Part shown: positions 55,896 to 64,000 of the stretch, piece after piece
How positions within the stretch are numbered: the first letter of the stretch is position 1
Layout: each line of letters begins with the position of its first letter
NCBI GenBank assembly: GCA_902779875.1
Contig: CACZCX010000012.1
Coordinates: 89,398 to 153,397, forward strand
DNA length: 64,000 nucleotides
Direction: 5' to 3'
Source: an uncultured Bacteroidales bacterium
Lineage (GTDB): Bacteria; Bacteroidota; Bacteroidia; Bacteroidales; Bacteroidaceae
The notes under the pieces: generated by a model
The model's input: the letters and a program-made list of their open reading frames with translations, nothing else
The model's database searches: none
What the model was told of the DNA's origin: nothing
Translations under genes and position numbers: made by a program

Positions 55896-56252
55896 ATGCA
55901 ACAGGTATTCTCCGATATACTGGCCAAGGCGCTTCAGGATGAGGCTCTCGCTCATGGTCACTCCTACCCTGAGGGAGGTGCTCAGGCATGGGGTAAGGTG
56001 GGTGCCGCCTATCTGGGGTTCGCGCTCTGCCACCTGGCACCTCCCACCCTGCGCGGCATCCAGTATAATACCCGTGAGCTGTTCGGTCCCGTGATCCTGG
56101 AATGCAAATGGTATGACTCGCTCAAACAGCAATGCCTGGGAGGTCAGCAGTCCATACATGCGCTCCTGCCCTCCGGCGGCGGTTCCCTTATGGAATCAGA
56201 GATCACAGCCGACCTGCTGCTGGAGATGTTTGATTTCTGCCGTGAAGGCTGA
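55896..56252 (+). CDS. Small hypothetical protein
   Basis: From MQQVFSDILAKALQDEALAHG at 55896 the product has 118 residues. It is soluble, with no signal peptide, and contains HSYPEGGAQAWGKVGAAYLGFALCHLAPPTLRG and an acidic C-terminus. I do not recognise a family. Codon use is like its neighbours, and the promoter supports expression. An in-frame upstream start at 55827 would place the promoter inside the gene and is less likely. Confidence 0.6.
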   Translation: MQQVFSDILAKALQDEALAHGHSYPEGGAQAWGKVGAAYLGFALCHLAPPTLRGIQYNTRELFGPVILECKWYDSLKQQCLGGQQSIHALLPSGGGSLMESEITADLLLEMFDFCREG

Positions 56253-56319
56253 ACGCAGCATCGCGGAAACCGAAAATTAAGGGTTATAAAGAATTCCGAG
56301 CAAAAAAAATTGAGATTTA

Positions 56320-56350
56320 TTGGATAATCTCACAAAAAGAGATACCTTTG
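56320..56350 (+). promoter_or_regulatory. tRNA-Pro promoter (TTGG - 19 - TACCTTTG)
   Basis: TTGG at 56320-56323 and TACCTTTG at 56343-56350 match the consensus and lie 38 bases before the tRNA. Confidence 0.7.
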
Positions 56351-56388
56351 TGCCCGGTTTTGAAAGCCGCAAGACTTCAAACAGTCGG

Positions 56389-56464
56389 CGGGGTGTAGCT
56401 CAGCCCGGTTTAGAGTACGCGTCTGGGGGGCGTGTGGTCGCTGGTTCGAATCCAGTCACCCCGA
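56389..56464 (+). tRNA. tRNA-Pro (anticodon GGG)
   Basis: A 76-base tRNA with acceptor CGGGGTG/CACCCCG, discriminator A, D-arm GCTC/GAGT, anticodon loop CTGGGGG (anticodon GGG) and T-loop GGTTCGAATCC. CCA is not encoded. The terminator follows six bases later. Confidence 0.94.
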
Positions 56465-56470
56465 CTGAAA

Positions 56471-56502
56471 AAGAACGGTTCCTTTCGGAATCGTTCTTTT
56501 TT
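56471..56502 (+). terminator. tRNA-Pro terminator
   Basis: A 12-bp stem (AAGAACGGTTCC/GGAATCGTTCTT with one mismatch, TTTC loop) is followed by a T run. Confidence 0.85.
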
Positions 56503-56535
56503 GTATATTCGCAATTTAAGCAAGAGTTTTACGTT

Positions 56536-56964
56536 ATGAATAATGCAACATACATAATCTGTGCCGTAGTACTGCTGCTCATCTTCGTCCTGTATTATCT
56601 GGACCGCTACAACAAGATAAACAGAATACGCCGTAATATGGAGTCCGATGAGACGGCAGCACCCGAGCCCGAGCCTGTTCCGGCCGGTGAATGCTGTGGC
56701 AAGCACGCCGTCTGCGAGAAACAGAAACTGGCAGAGGCACGCCTGCGTCAGGCACAGTATTTTGATGATGAGGACCTTGACCGGTTCCGCGGCCGCAGTT
56801 CCGACTCCTATCAGGACGACGAGGTCGAGGAGTTCCGCTACGTGATGTACACCATGCAGCAGAATGAGGTCAGAGAGTGGATGGAGTGTCTTCAGGCAAG
56901 AGAGATAGAACTGCCCGATGAACTCAAGGAAGAGTGTTATTCAATGATGAACGAGATAGATTGA
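56536..56964 (+). CDS. Small conserved membrane protein
   Basis: From the ATG at 56536 (MNNATYIICAVVLLLIFVL) the product has 142 residues: one N-terminal span, a basic stretch (DRYNKINRIRRNM), a Cys pair (GECCGKHAVCEKQKL) that might bind a metal, and an acidic helical C-terminus. The longer in-frame extension runs through the tRNA-Pro gene and is rejected. It is 10 bases before porW, so co-transcription and a role near T9SS are possible. No function is known to me. Confidence 0.75.
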   Translation: MNNATYIICAVVLLLIFVLYYLDRYNKINRIRRNMESDETAAPEPEPVPAGECCGKHAVCEKQKLAEARLRQAQYFDDEDLDRFRGRSSDSYQDDEVEEFRYVMYTMQQNEVREWMECLQAREIELPDELKEECYSMMNEID

Positions 56965-56974
56965 ACTGCCCTGA

Positions 56975-59761
56975 ATGAATCTTAGAAAGCCGGTCCTGTA
57001 CATCTGTCTGTTGTCGCTCCTGGCAGTGACAGCAGGTTGTTCCACGTCCAGGAATACCGCCTTCTCACGTTTCTATCAGTCTACCGTAACCCGCTACAAC
57101 GTCTATTTCAACGGCAGCGAGGCTTACAAGAAGGGATATGAAGCCCAGGAACGGGCCAAGCAGGACAACCTGCTGGAGATTCTGGACCTCTACCCCATAA
57201 GTGACAAGAGGGTGCACAACCTGGGCAAGGCGGACTACGACATCGCCATAGAGAAGGCCCAGAAAGGTATCAAGCTGCACTCCATTACCGTCAAGCCCAA
57301 GAAAAAGAAAGGCACCCCGTCGGCTGCCGACAAGGCCTATCAGGCCAAGAACGAATACAACCCGTTCCTTTGGCATGCATGGATGCTTATGGCCGATGCC
57401 CAGCGCCAGAAAGGAGAATTCATAGAGGCCGCCAGCACCTACTCCTACATAGCCAAACTCTACTATGACGAGCCCCAAATCGTGGCTGAAGCACAGTACA
57501 AGATGGCCCAGTGCTATTCCGAGATGGACTGGAACTACGAATCGGAGGAGCTTTTCCAGCGCTCCGCCCAGACCAAGCTCGACAACGCCCGTTACCAGGA
57601 CTACCAGTCACGTCTGGCATCGCACCTGCTGCATCAGGAGCGTTATGAGGAGAGCATACAACCCCTGGAGGAGTCACTCAACCGCAAGGGAGTAAGCAAG
57701 CGCCAGCGTATCCGCGAGCGTTATCTGCTGGCTCAGCTCTACAAAACCACCGGACGCGACCAGGATGCCTATCAGATGTTCGGCAAAGTCATACGCATGA
57801 GCCCTCCCTATGAAATTGAGTTCCATGCACGCATCCAGCAGACCGAGACCATGGCCCGCAGCTCCGGCGTGCGCAAGACCATGCGCAAACTCAAACGGAT
57901 GGAGCGTGACCCCAACAACAAGGAGAAACTGGACCAGATATACTACGCCATGGGTAACATATACCTTACCCGCGGCGATACCGCCACTGCCCTCAGCCTA
58001 TACAACACCGGATTAGACAAGAGCGCCAAGAGCACCACACCCGAGAAAGGCATACTGCTGCTCACCATGGCCCAGCTCTACTGGGACACCAAAGACTATC
58101 CAAACGCCTCACGCTGCTACTCCCAGGCTGTGGGCATGATAGGAACCGCCCATAAGGACTACAAGACCGTCAAACTGCGTTCCGAGGTCCTGGAGGATCT
58201 GGTAGCCCACACCCAGACCGTGAAACTGCAGGACAGCCTCCAGTGGCTCTCCACCCTTCCTGAGGAGAGACTCCTTTCGGTCATAGACAAGGTCATTGAG
58301 GACCGTAAGGAGCGTGACCGTCTTGAAGAGGAGCGCCGCAGGCAGGAAGAGAAGGAAGCGGCCCGTCAGGGTTCAAACGCCCAGATGTCAATCACCGATG
58401 ACGGGACCTCAGGAGGCTGGTATTTCTACAACACCAAGGCGGTGGAGCGAGGCAAGAAGGATTTCGTAAAGCAGTGGGGAGAGCGTCCGCTTGAGGACAA
58501 CTGGCGCCGCTCCAACAAGAGCACGCTTGCACCCATTGAGACCTTCAGGGATCCTGAAGGCAGTCTCTCCGACACCATCATGGTCGATTCCCTGGGTATT
58601 GCCCGGGATTCCATACCTGCCGATACCCTGTCGACCGATCCCTATACACGCGAGTATTACATCCAGCAGATACCCTACACCCAGGAGGCCAAGGAAAAGT
58701 CCGACAAGCTCATATCGGCCGCCCTGCTTGGACAGGGTCTCATTTACAAGGACCGCCTCTCGGAGTACCCCGATGCCGAGCGCTCACTGCTGCGCATAGT
58801 CAACGACTATCCCGAGTCAACAGAGGCCGATGAGGCCATGTATAACCTCTACCTCATGTATTCGCTGTGGGGAAGGCCGGCCGATGCCGATATCTGCAAG
58901 AATCAGATGCAGGCCCTGTGGCCCGAGAGCGACTACACCGTCATGGTATGCGACTCCGACTACATAGACAACGCCCGATACGGCAAGCACCGCGAGGACT
59001 CCATCTATGCCGTCACATACGCAGCCTACAGGGAGGGTGACATACAGACCGTACGCCGCAACTGTGAGATATCGGCCGGAAAATACCCCAAGGGAGTGAA
59101 CCGTGCCAAGTTCATGTTCCTGGATGCGGCTCTCGACCTGCAGTACGGCGACGTAGACTCCTTCATGGATAAGCTCAAGGAGATTGTAAGCAAATACCCC
59201 GAGGAGGAGATAAGCCGGTTTGCAGGACTCATAGCTCAGGGAATCCAGAACGGTCGCATACTGCAGTCCACCTCATTCAGTTCCATCTGGGACCGTCGTA
59301 ACGGCACTGCCGAGTCATCGGCCACAGACAGCATCAAGCCACAGTTCAGCGACAACCGCTACCAGACCTTCATATTCCTCCTGGCCTGGCCCGACGGCGA
59401 ACTTGACCGCAACCAGCTGCTGTTTGAGATGGCCCGATACAACTTCAGCAACTACATGATGCGAAACTTTGACATAAGTTTTGACACTCAGCAGGGAATA
59501 GGTATGATGCAAGTCGGAGATTTCCTTAACTTTGACGAAGCTTACGTTTATTGCAAGGGACTCTATGACGATGCCGATATGGCCGCAAAGCTGAGCGGAA
59601 TAAAACCGGTCATCATAACACGTGAGAACCTCAAGATACTCCTAAGCCACTACAGCTTCAACGAGTATCAGGAGTTCTATGACGAACATTTCTTGAGCAT
59701 ACCCGAGTTCGATATAGACGGAGCCACACTGTTTGAAGAATACACCGACGATGGAGAATAA
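56975..59761 (+). CDS. porW: Type IX secretion system TPR lipoprotein PorW (SprE)
   Basis: A 928-residue lipoprotein (lipobox VTAGC, Cys about 22). The N-terminus FSRFYQSTVTRYNVYFNGSEAYKKGYEA matches PorW/SprE, and TPR-like helical repeats fill about residues 130-460 and 600-800. A charged coiled coil lies at about 445-475. In P. gingivalis and F. johnsoniae the family is needed for T9SS function. It overlaps porX by 11 bases, an arrangement that supports the assignment. Confidence 0.88.
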   Translation: MNLRKPVLYICLLSLLAVTAGCSTSRNTAFSRFYQSTVTRYNVYFNGSEAYKKGYEAQERAKQDNLLEILDLYPISDKRVHNLGKADYDIAIEKAQKGIKLHSITVKPKKKKGTPSAADKAYQAKNEYNPFLWHAWMLMADAQRQKGEFIEAASTYSYIAKLYYDEPQIVAEAQYKMAQCYSEMDWNYESEELFQRSAQTKLDNARYQDYQSRLASHLLHQERYEESIQPLEESLNRKGVSKRQRIRERYLLAQLYKTTGRDQDAYQMFGKVIRMSPPYEIEFHARIQQTETMARSSGVRKTMRKLKRMERDPNNKEKLDQIYYAMGNIYLTRGDTATALSLYNTGLDKSAKSTTPEKGILLLTMAQLYWDTKDYPNASRCYSQAVGMIGTAHKDYKTVKLRSEVLEDLVAHTQTVKLQDSLQWLSTLPEERLLSVIDKVIEDRKERDRLEEERRRQEEKEAARQGSNAQMSITDDGTSGGWYFYNTKAVERGKKDFVKQWGERPLEDNWRRSNKSTLAPIETFRDPEGSLSDTIMVDSLGIARDSIPADTLSTDPYTREYYIQQIPYTQEAKEKSDKLISAALLGQGLIYKDRLSEYPDAERSLLRIVNDYPESTEADEAMYNLYLMYSLWGRPADADICKNQMQALWPESDYTVMVCDSDYIDNARYGKHREDSIYAVTYAAYREGDIQTVRRNCEISAGKYPKGVNRAKFMFLDAALDLQYGDVDSFMDKLKEIVSKYPEEEISRFAGLIAQGIQNGRILQSTSFSSIWDRRNGTAESSATDSIKPQFSDNRYQTFIFLLAWPDGELDRNQLLFEMARYNFSNYMMRNFDISFDTQQGIGMMQVGDFLNFDEAYVYCKGLYDDADMAAKLSGIKPVIITRENLKILLSHYSFNEYQEFYDEHFLSIPEFDIDGATLFEEYTDDGE

Positions 59762-61307
59762 GAACGGAACACTACTCTGGGTCGATGATGAGATTGACCT
59801 GCTCAGGGCGCACATACTGTTCCTTGAGAACAAAGGCTATGAGGTTGACACCGTGACCAACGGCCACGATGCTCTGGGCATGTGCCGTGAGCGTCAGTAT
59901 GACCTCGTACTGCTCGATGAGCATATGGTCGGAATGAGCGGTCTGGAGACCCTTCAGCACATCAAGGAGATAGACCCCAACATCCCTGTCGTCATGGTCA
60001 CCAAGAGCGAGGAGGAGAACATCATGGACCAGGCCATCGGCTCCAAGATTGCCGATTACCTCATCAAGCCGGTACATCCCAACCAGATACTGCTCTCCCT
60101 CAAGAAGAACATACACAAACGTGACATAGTAACAGCCGAGACCGACCGCAACTACCAGCAGAACTTCGGACGTCTGAGCATGCAGATCAATGACTCCCTC
60201 ACCGCCGATGACTGGATAGAGGTCTACCGCCAGCTGGTATATTGGGAGCTTGAGCTCAAGGAGGCCGACAGCTCCATGCATGACATGCTCAAGATGCAGA
60301 AGACTGAGGCCAATGCCGCGTTCGCCAAGTTCATAAAGCGCAACTATATGAGCTGGATGCAGGACCGCGACAAGAGTCCCGTGATGAGTCCCGACCTGTT
60401 CAAGCGTTTTGTGTTCCCCGCACTTGACAAGGGTGACAAGTTGTTCCTCATAGTGATGGACAACTTCAGGTACGACCAGTGGCGCATACTGAGCCAGGAG
60501 CTGGCGGAGCTCTTTACATTTGAGGAGCATCTCTATTACAGCATCCTGCCCACAGCCACACAGTATGCCCGGAACGCCATATTCTCAGGACTCATGCCCG
60601 AGCAGATAAGCCGCATGTTCCCGGACCTCTGGGTCGATGAGGACTCCGAGGAGGGCAAGAACCTGAATGAGTCACCCCTTATCCGAACACAGATAGAGCG
60701 GTTCCGCCGTAAGGACACCTTCTCATACAACAAGGTCAACGACTCCGCATCGGCCGATAAGCTGCTCGGTCAGTTCAACAACCTGCTGCAGAATGACCTC
60801 AATGTGGTGGTTGTGAACTTCATCGACATACTGTCACACTCCAAGACAGACTCCCGTATGATGAAGGAGCTAGCCAATGACGAGGCAGCCTACCGCAGCC
60901 TCATACTCTCCTGGTTCCGTCACTCATCGGTCCGCGAGCTGTTCCGCTCCATGGCTGCCACCGGCTATAAGGTCATGATCACCACCGACCACGGCAGTAT
61001 CATGGTCAGTCATGCAGTCAAGATTGCCGGTGACCGTACCACCAACACGAACCTGCGCTACAAACTGGGCAAGAACCTCGGATTCAACCCCAAGGAGGTT
61101 TATGAGATCAGCGAGCCCCTCAAGGCCCACCTGCCCTCACCCAACGTCAGCACCTCATACATATTCTGCACTGAGGCCGACTACTTTGTTTACCAGAATA
61201 ACTTCAACAACTACGCATCGTTCTACAAGGAGACCTTCCAGCACGGCGGCGTATCGCTTGAAGAGATGATCATACCTTTCATAACACTTAACCCCAAAAA
61301 GAAATAA
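59751..61307 (+). CDS. porX: T9SS response regulator PorX (receiver + PglZ domain)
   Basis: From the ATG at 59751 ([14 protein letters not shown]) the product has 518 residues. The receiver domain has the acidic pair in WVDDE and the phospho-acceptor Asp56 in LVLLDEHM. The C-terminal PglZ domain (about 210-510) is an alkaline-phosphatase-like fold with [16 protein letters not shown] and [11 protein letters not shown] as likely metal-site regions. PorX is the response regulator of T9SS genes, and in P. gingivalis it works with PorY and the sigma factor SigP. It overlaps porW and shares a TAATG junction with tsaE. Confidence 0.93.
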   Translation: MENKNGTLLWVDDEIDLLRAHILFLENKGYEVDTVTNGHDALGMCRERQYDLVLLDEHMVGMSGLETLQHIKEIDPNIPVVMVTKSEEENIMDQAIGSKIADYLIKPVHPNQILLSLKKNIHKRDIVTAETDRNYQQNFGRLSMQINDSLTADDWIEVYRQLVYWELELKEADSSMHDMLKMQKTEANAAFAKFIKRNYMSWMQDRDKSPVMSPDLFKRFVFPALDKGDKLFLIVMDNFRYDQWRILSQELAELFTFEEHLYYSILPTATQYARNAIFSGLMPEQISRMFPDLWVDEDSEEGKNLNESPLIRTQIERFRRKDTFSYNKVNDSASADKLLGQFNNLLQNDLNVVVVNFIDILSHSKTDSRMMKELANDEAAYRSLILSWFRHSSVRELFRSMAATGYKVMITTDHGSIMVSHAVKIAGDRTTNTNLRYKLGKNLGFNPKEVYEISEPLKAHLPSPNVSTSYIFCTEADYFVYQNNFNNYASFYKETFQHGGVSLEEMIIPFITLNPKKK

Positions 61308-61723
61308 TGAACACCATAACCATTAAGGACCTGGATCATATCGATGAGGCCGCCCGCGAGTTCATGGGCCTCATGGGCGATGACACAGTATTCGCATTCT
61401 ACGGCAAGATGGGAGCCGGTAAGACCACATTCATAAAAGCTCTGTGCAAACAGCTGGGCGTAGAGGAAGAGGTCAACTCACCCACATTCGCCATCATAAA
61501 CGAATACCGTTCCGAGACCACCGCCGAGCTCATATACCACTTTGACTTTTACCGCATCAAGAAACTTGAGGAGGTATATGACCTGGGCTATGAGGACTAT
61601 TTCTACAGCGGAGCCCTCTGTTTCATAGAGTGGCCGGAGCTGGTTGAGGAGTTGCTCCCCCTCGATGCCAAAAAGGTTACCATAACCGAGAACAGTGACG
61701 GTTCGCGCACTATCACTATTTAA
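61307..61723 (+). CDS. tsaE: tRNA threonylcarbamoyladenosine biosynthesis protein TsaE
   Basis: A 138-residue P-loop ATPase ([64 protein letters not shown]) that acts with TsaB and TsaD in t6A37 tRNA modification. It shares a TAATG stop/start with porX. The porX-tsaE neighbourhood is common in Bacteroidota. Confidence 0.95.
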   Translation: MNTITIKDLDHIDEAAREFMGLMGDDTVFAFYGKMGAGKTTFIKALCKQLGVEEEVNSPTFAIINEYRSETTAELIYHFDFYRIKKLEEVYDLGYEDYFYSGALCFIEWPELVEELLPLDAKKVTITENSDGSRTITI

Positions 61724-61754
61724 GACAGCTCATATACTTTTTAAGGTTTTTTTA

Positions 61755-61762
61755 TACCTTTG
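61755..61762 (+). promoter_or_regulatory. Promoter -7 box (TACCTTTG) of the 61789 gene
   Basis: TACCTTTG follows a T-rich stretch and leaves a leader of about 20 bases to the ATG at 61789. Confidence 0.5.
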
Positions 61763-61788
61763 CGCCTGATTTCAACTTGATAGTCCTT

Positions 61789-62370
61789 ATGAAGACAGGC
61801 GTTTTTCTTTACGCAACCTTATATTGTGCAATTACGGTATTTACAGCATGCAACAACCGAGCATCATCCGCTCCTGACAACAAGACAGAGTTTGTTATTA
61901 ATCTTGACTCAGTAGTCATCAAGCCGTACCTGGGTTTCGGCTCATCCTTGGCCGATGTCCGGGAATATATTGAAAAGTCTTATCCTGATTTCACGGTTTC
62001 AGATGGTGATTCTCTTGAAACCATGGAGCAGATTGGAGGCACTTTATATAGAAAGCTATTCAAAAACGGTAAAAGCGAACTCAGTTTCTTCTTTATTGAC
62101 AAAGACGGAAACAATCTGACACTCTGTTCCTATGACTATTTCTTTCCGATGTCTCTTGAGCCTGTCAAGGCCCAGTTGCTGAGTAACGGATTCTTATACA
62201 AGGGCACAATCAGCTATGAGGATTTCAACTCCGACATTACATATCTCTATCTTTCGGCCGATAACGAGCTGGAGGTGCAGCTCTCCTATTGGTATAAAGA
62301 CGGTGGAAGTTGGGCTATCAGTTTTCAACCCACTGATGAGAATGACCTGAAACTCGTTCAGGATAAATAA
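61789..62370 (+). CDS. Hypothetical lipoprotein
   Basis: From the ATG at 61789 the product has 193 residues with a lipoprotein signal (VFTACNNR, Cys about 20). The body (SVVIKPYLGFGSSLADVREYIEKSYPDF..LSFFFIDKDGNNLTLCSYDYFF) looks like an alpha/beta domain of unknown type. It is more A+T-rich than the housekeeping genes. It lies 23 bases before another lipoprotein gene. Confidence 0.7.
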   Translation: MKTGVFLYATLYCAITVFTACNNRASSAPDNKTEFVINLDSVVIKPYLGFGSSLADVREYIEKSYPDFTVSDGDSLETMEQIGGTLYRKLFKNGKSELSFFFIDKDGNNLTLCSYDYFFPMSLEPVKAQLLSNGFLYKGTISYEDFNSDITYLYLSADNELEVQLSYWYKDGGSWAISFQPTDENDLKLVQDK

Positions 62371-62393
62371 TAACAACATAATCATAAACTATA

Positions 62394-63191
62394 ATGAAAA
62401 AATATTTCATGACTCTCGCAGCCGTTCTATGCTATGCTATGATGGCAACCGTTTTCAACTCTTGTGACCCTGACAAAGTAACCTATGTAACAAGCTACAT
62501 GTATGAGGTCAAAATGGATTATGAGGCAAGCGTATGCTATGCCGATGATGCCCGTGATGCGATAAACGCATTCAACAATGCCATAGGTACCGATGGCACC
62601 ACTTACAACTTCCATAAGAGCAAACAGGACAGTAAAATGAAATCAGCTTGCGAAGCTGTCAGGAAACAGTTTGAAAACACAGAGAGCACCTACATGAAGT
62701 TTGACCTTTACCGCACGACAGCCAATTCGGAACCCGGCTCAGAGCCCCAAAAAGAACTGATAGGTACATACGTTATGGGACAGGCTCTCACCAAGCCCTT
62801 TGTTTCTTACTCCATAAGAACCAATCAGGATGAGGCCTATGCCGCCCTTGAAGCAAAGAAGGACAATCTTGATGAAAAAGTATATAAAGCCAGTATGAGA
62901 ACGCTCAGGTCCCTGTTGGGAAGACATACCAGCACCGCTACCCAGTACGGCACCGTTACATCCAATATAAATTCGGCCTTTGACACCTACTTCAAGAACG
63001 CTTTCACTAAGGTATGGGAAGATTGCCAGGAAAATGACGCATCCATAACATATGCATGTGATTCCATTGCCACAGCACATGCCTCCGACACTCTTGCCGT
63101 TCAGGCCACAGTAACGGTTTCCAAAACCGGTTTCCTGAATAAAGAGGTAACACCCATCTGGACAAAGACATTCAATGCCAACATTGAATAA
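62394..63191 (+). CDS. Hypothetical lipoprotein
   Basis: A 265-residue protein with a lipoprotein signal (VFNSCDPDK, Cys about 24). The rest is mostly helical, with a Lys/Asp-rich central part and a beta-like C-terminus (LAVQATVTVSKTGFLNKEVTPIW). I do not recognise a family. It precedes the C10 peptidase by 29 bases and may be co-transcribed with it. Confidence 0.7.
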   Translation: MKKYFMTLAAVLCYAMMATVFNSCDPDKVTYVTSYMYEVKMDYEASVCYADDARDAINAFNNAIGTDGTTYNFHKSKQDSKMKSACEAVRKQFENTESTYMKFDLYRTTANSEPGSEPQKELIGTYVMGQALTKPFVSYSIRTNQDEAYAALEAKKDNLDEKVYKASMRTLRSLLGRHTSTATQYGTVTSNINSAFDTYFKNAFTKVWEDCQENDASITYACDSIATAHASDTLAVQATVTVSKTGFLNKEVTPIWTKTFNANIE

Positions 63192-63220
63192 TAATCCGTT
63201 ATCTTACAACATGCCTTTTT

Positions 63221-64000
63221 ATGAAAAAAGCAGTGCTCCTTTTCCTTCTGTGTCTTAACGTTTGCTGGAGTTACTCTCAGCACATTACCGAGCAGGAGGC
63301 ACTGGACCGTGCCCTGCAGTACATGTCAACATCCATGAACACAGGTATGCGCGCACCTTCAAGAGGAGGCGGAGCCAAGCCGGAGTCCACACCTGTTGAG
63401 GCCGGCAGTATCTATGCATTCAACCTGGATGGAGGCGGCTACATCATTGCTTCGGCCGACAGCCGCACTCTGCCTGTACTGGGATACAGCACCACCGGCA
63501 GCATAGACTGGGAGAATATGCCCGACAACATGCGTTCATGGCTCAGGCAGTATGACCAGGCTCTTGCCACACTTGGCTCACGCACAGATTTTAAGGATGG
63601 CAATGCTCTGAATGATGCAGGCCCTCTGATAACCGCATCAAATCAGGACCGCAAGCCCGTTGAACCGCTCATTAAAACGCATTGGAACCAGGATGCGCCC
63701 TATTGGGATCAAGCCCCGCTATATAATGGAGACGATCCGGATCTGAAAGGCAAAAGATGCGTTTCCGGATGCATTGCCACAGCCATGGCTCAGGTGATGA
63801 ACTATTACAAGTGGCCCAAGACCGTTCCGGACGGCATACCCTCATATGACTATGAAACCACATACAACGGAATAGATAAAGTATTGCATATGGATGCCCT
63901 GCCCCCTGTAACGTTTGACTGGGACAATATGCTTGACGATTACAGTAACGATAACGGCAATGACGCCGAGCGGCAGGCTGTGGCAACTCTTATGAAATAT
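63221..64000 (+). CDS. C10 family cysteine peptidase (streptopain/SpeB-like), partial
   Basis: From the ATG at 63221 an open frame of 260 codons runs off the window end. It has a signal peptide (AVLLFLLCLNVCWSYSQ), a C10 propeptide/inhibitor-like domain (EQEALDRALQYM; GGGYIIASADSRTLPVLGYS) and the start of the catalytic domain with the active-site Cys in KRCVSGCIATAMAQVMNYYKWP. Such enzymes are secreted proteases in Bacteroidales, often T9SS substrates. The catalytic His and any sorting domain lie outside the window. Confidence 0.88.
   Translation, partial: MKKAVLLFLLCLNVCWSYSQHITEQEALDRALQYMSTSMNTGMRAPSRGGGAKPESTPVEAGSIYAFNLDGGGYIIASADSRTLPVLGYSTTGSIDWENMPDNMRSWLRQYDQALATLGSRTDFKDGNALNDAGPLITASNQDRKPVEPLIKTHWNQDAPYWDQAPLYNGDDPDLKGKRCVSGCIATAMAQVMNYYKWPKTVPDGIPSYDYETTYNGIDKVLHMDALPPVTFDWDNMLDDYSNDNGNDAERQAVATLMKY

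Noticed and set aside
56320-56535. N-terminal extension of the small membrane protein
   Set aside because: It reads through the tRNA-Pro gene and its terminator; the ATG at 56536 opens a normal membrane segment.
1-64000. CRISPR array, phage genes, transposase genes, parS site, other structured RNAs
   Set aside because: None was seen by eye on either strand; no regularly spaced direct repeats and no TGTTTCACGTGAAACA-like site were found. An automated search could still find weaker cases.

Overview
The window is chromosomal DNA of a Bacteroidales bacterium (phylum Bacteroidota). The evidence is the Bacteroidota promoter consensus (TTTG or TTG, about 20 bases, then TAnnTTTG) before many genes, little Shine-Dalgarno signal, type IX secretion (T9SS) genes porQ, porW and porX, fimbrillin-type lipoproteins, short TonB proteins with a single membrane span, and gene orders typical of the order (tig-clpP-clpX-recQ-guaB-PPIases; rsfS-ftsH-cdsA; parA-parB-DUF5683-transglycosylase-rel). 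A Prevotella-like or related gut/rumen lineage is plausible, but no marker here fixes the genus. Most of the window is housekeeping; there is no phage, plasmid, CRISPR array or transposase gene.

Layout. 1-10.5 kb (minus): trigger factor, ClpP, ClpX, RecQ, GuaB and three periplasmic parvulin-type chaperones ending in a partial SurA, a protein-folding and quality-control block. 10.5-13.1 kb (plus): a palindromic mini-element, a broken lptB and an M6 metalloprotease with a probable T9SS sorting tail. 13.1-21.9 kb (minus): der, era, rpmF, yceD, a sensor histidine kinase, TatD, a hypothetical gene, a prenyl synthase and two tandem TonB genes. 22-25.4 kb (plus): porQ-cmk-ispH and a small beta-barrel gene. 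25.4-32.4 kb (minus): a broken DUF349 gene, three fimbrillin-like lipoproteins, mgtE, rsmA. 32.5-38.5 kb (plus): a flippase-like membrane protein, meaB, then (after a minus-strand tRNA-Gln) rsfS-ftsH-cdsA, meeting lpxB. 39.7-45.7 kb (plus): parA-parB-DUF5683-lytic transglycosylase-rel. 45.7-51.5 kb: MerR regulator and M23 peptidase (minus), alaS (plus), RecD-like helicase (minus). 51.5-64 kb: rsmD, a large outer-membrane beta-barrel protein, tRNA-Pro, porW-porX-tsaE, two lipoproteins and a partial C10 cysteine protease.

Common thread: envelope biogenesis and secretion. PorQ, PorW, PorX, a PorY-like kinase, SurA-type chaperones, LPS genes (lpxB, lptB) and secreted proteases with probable T9SS substrates all occur here.

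Most unusual observations: (1) a three-copy dispersed intergenic repeat of about 265 bp built from hairpins, with compensatory base changes between copies and a 27-base invariant core; (2) frame-breaking deletions inside two conserved genes, lptB (loses its ABC signature) and the DUF349 gene; (3) a tRNA-Gln gene followed by an inverted copy of its own 3' half around its terminator; (4) a perfect palindrome that fills the spacer of the recQ promoter, with a second palindrome using the same half-site upstream; (5) promoters placed so that three transcripts would be leaderless.
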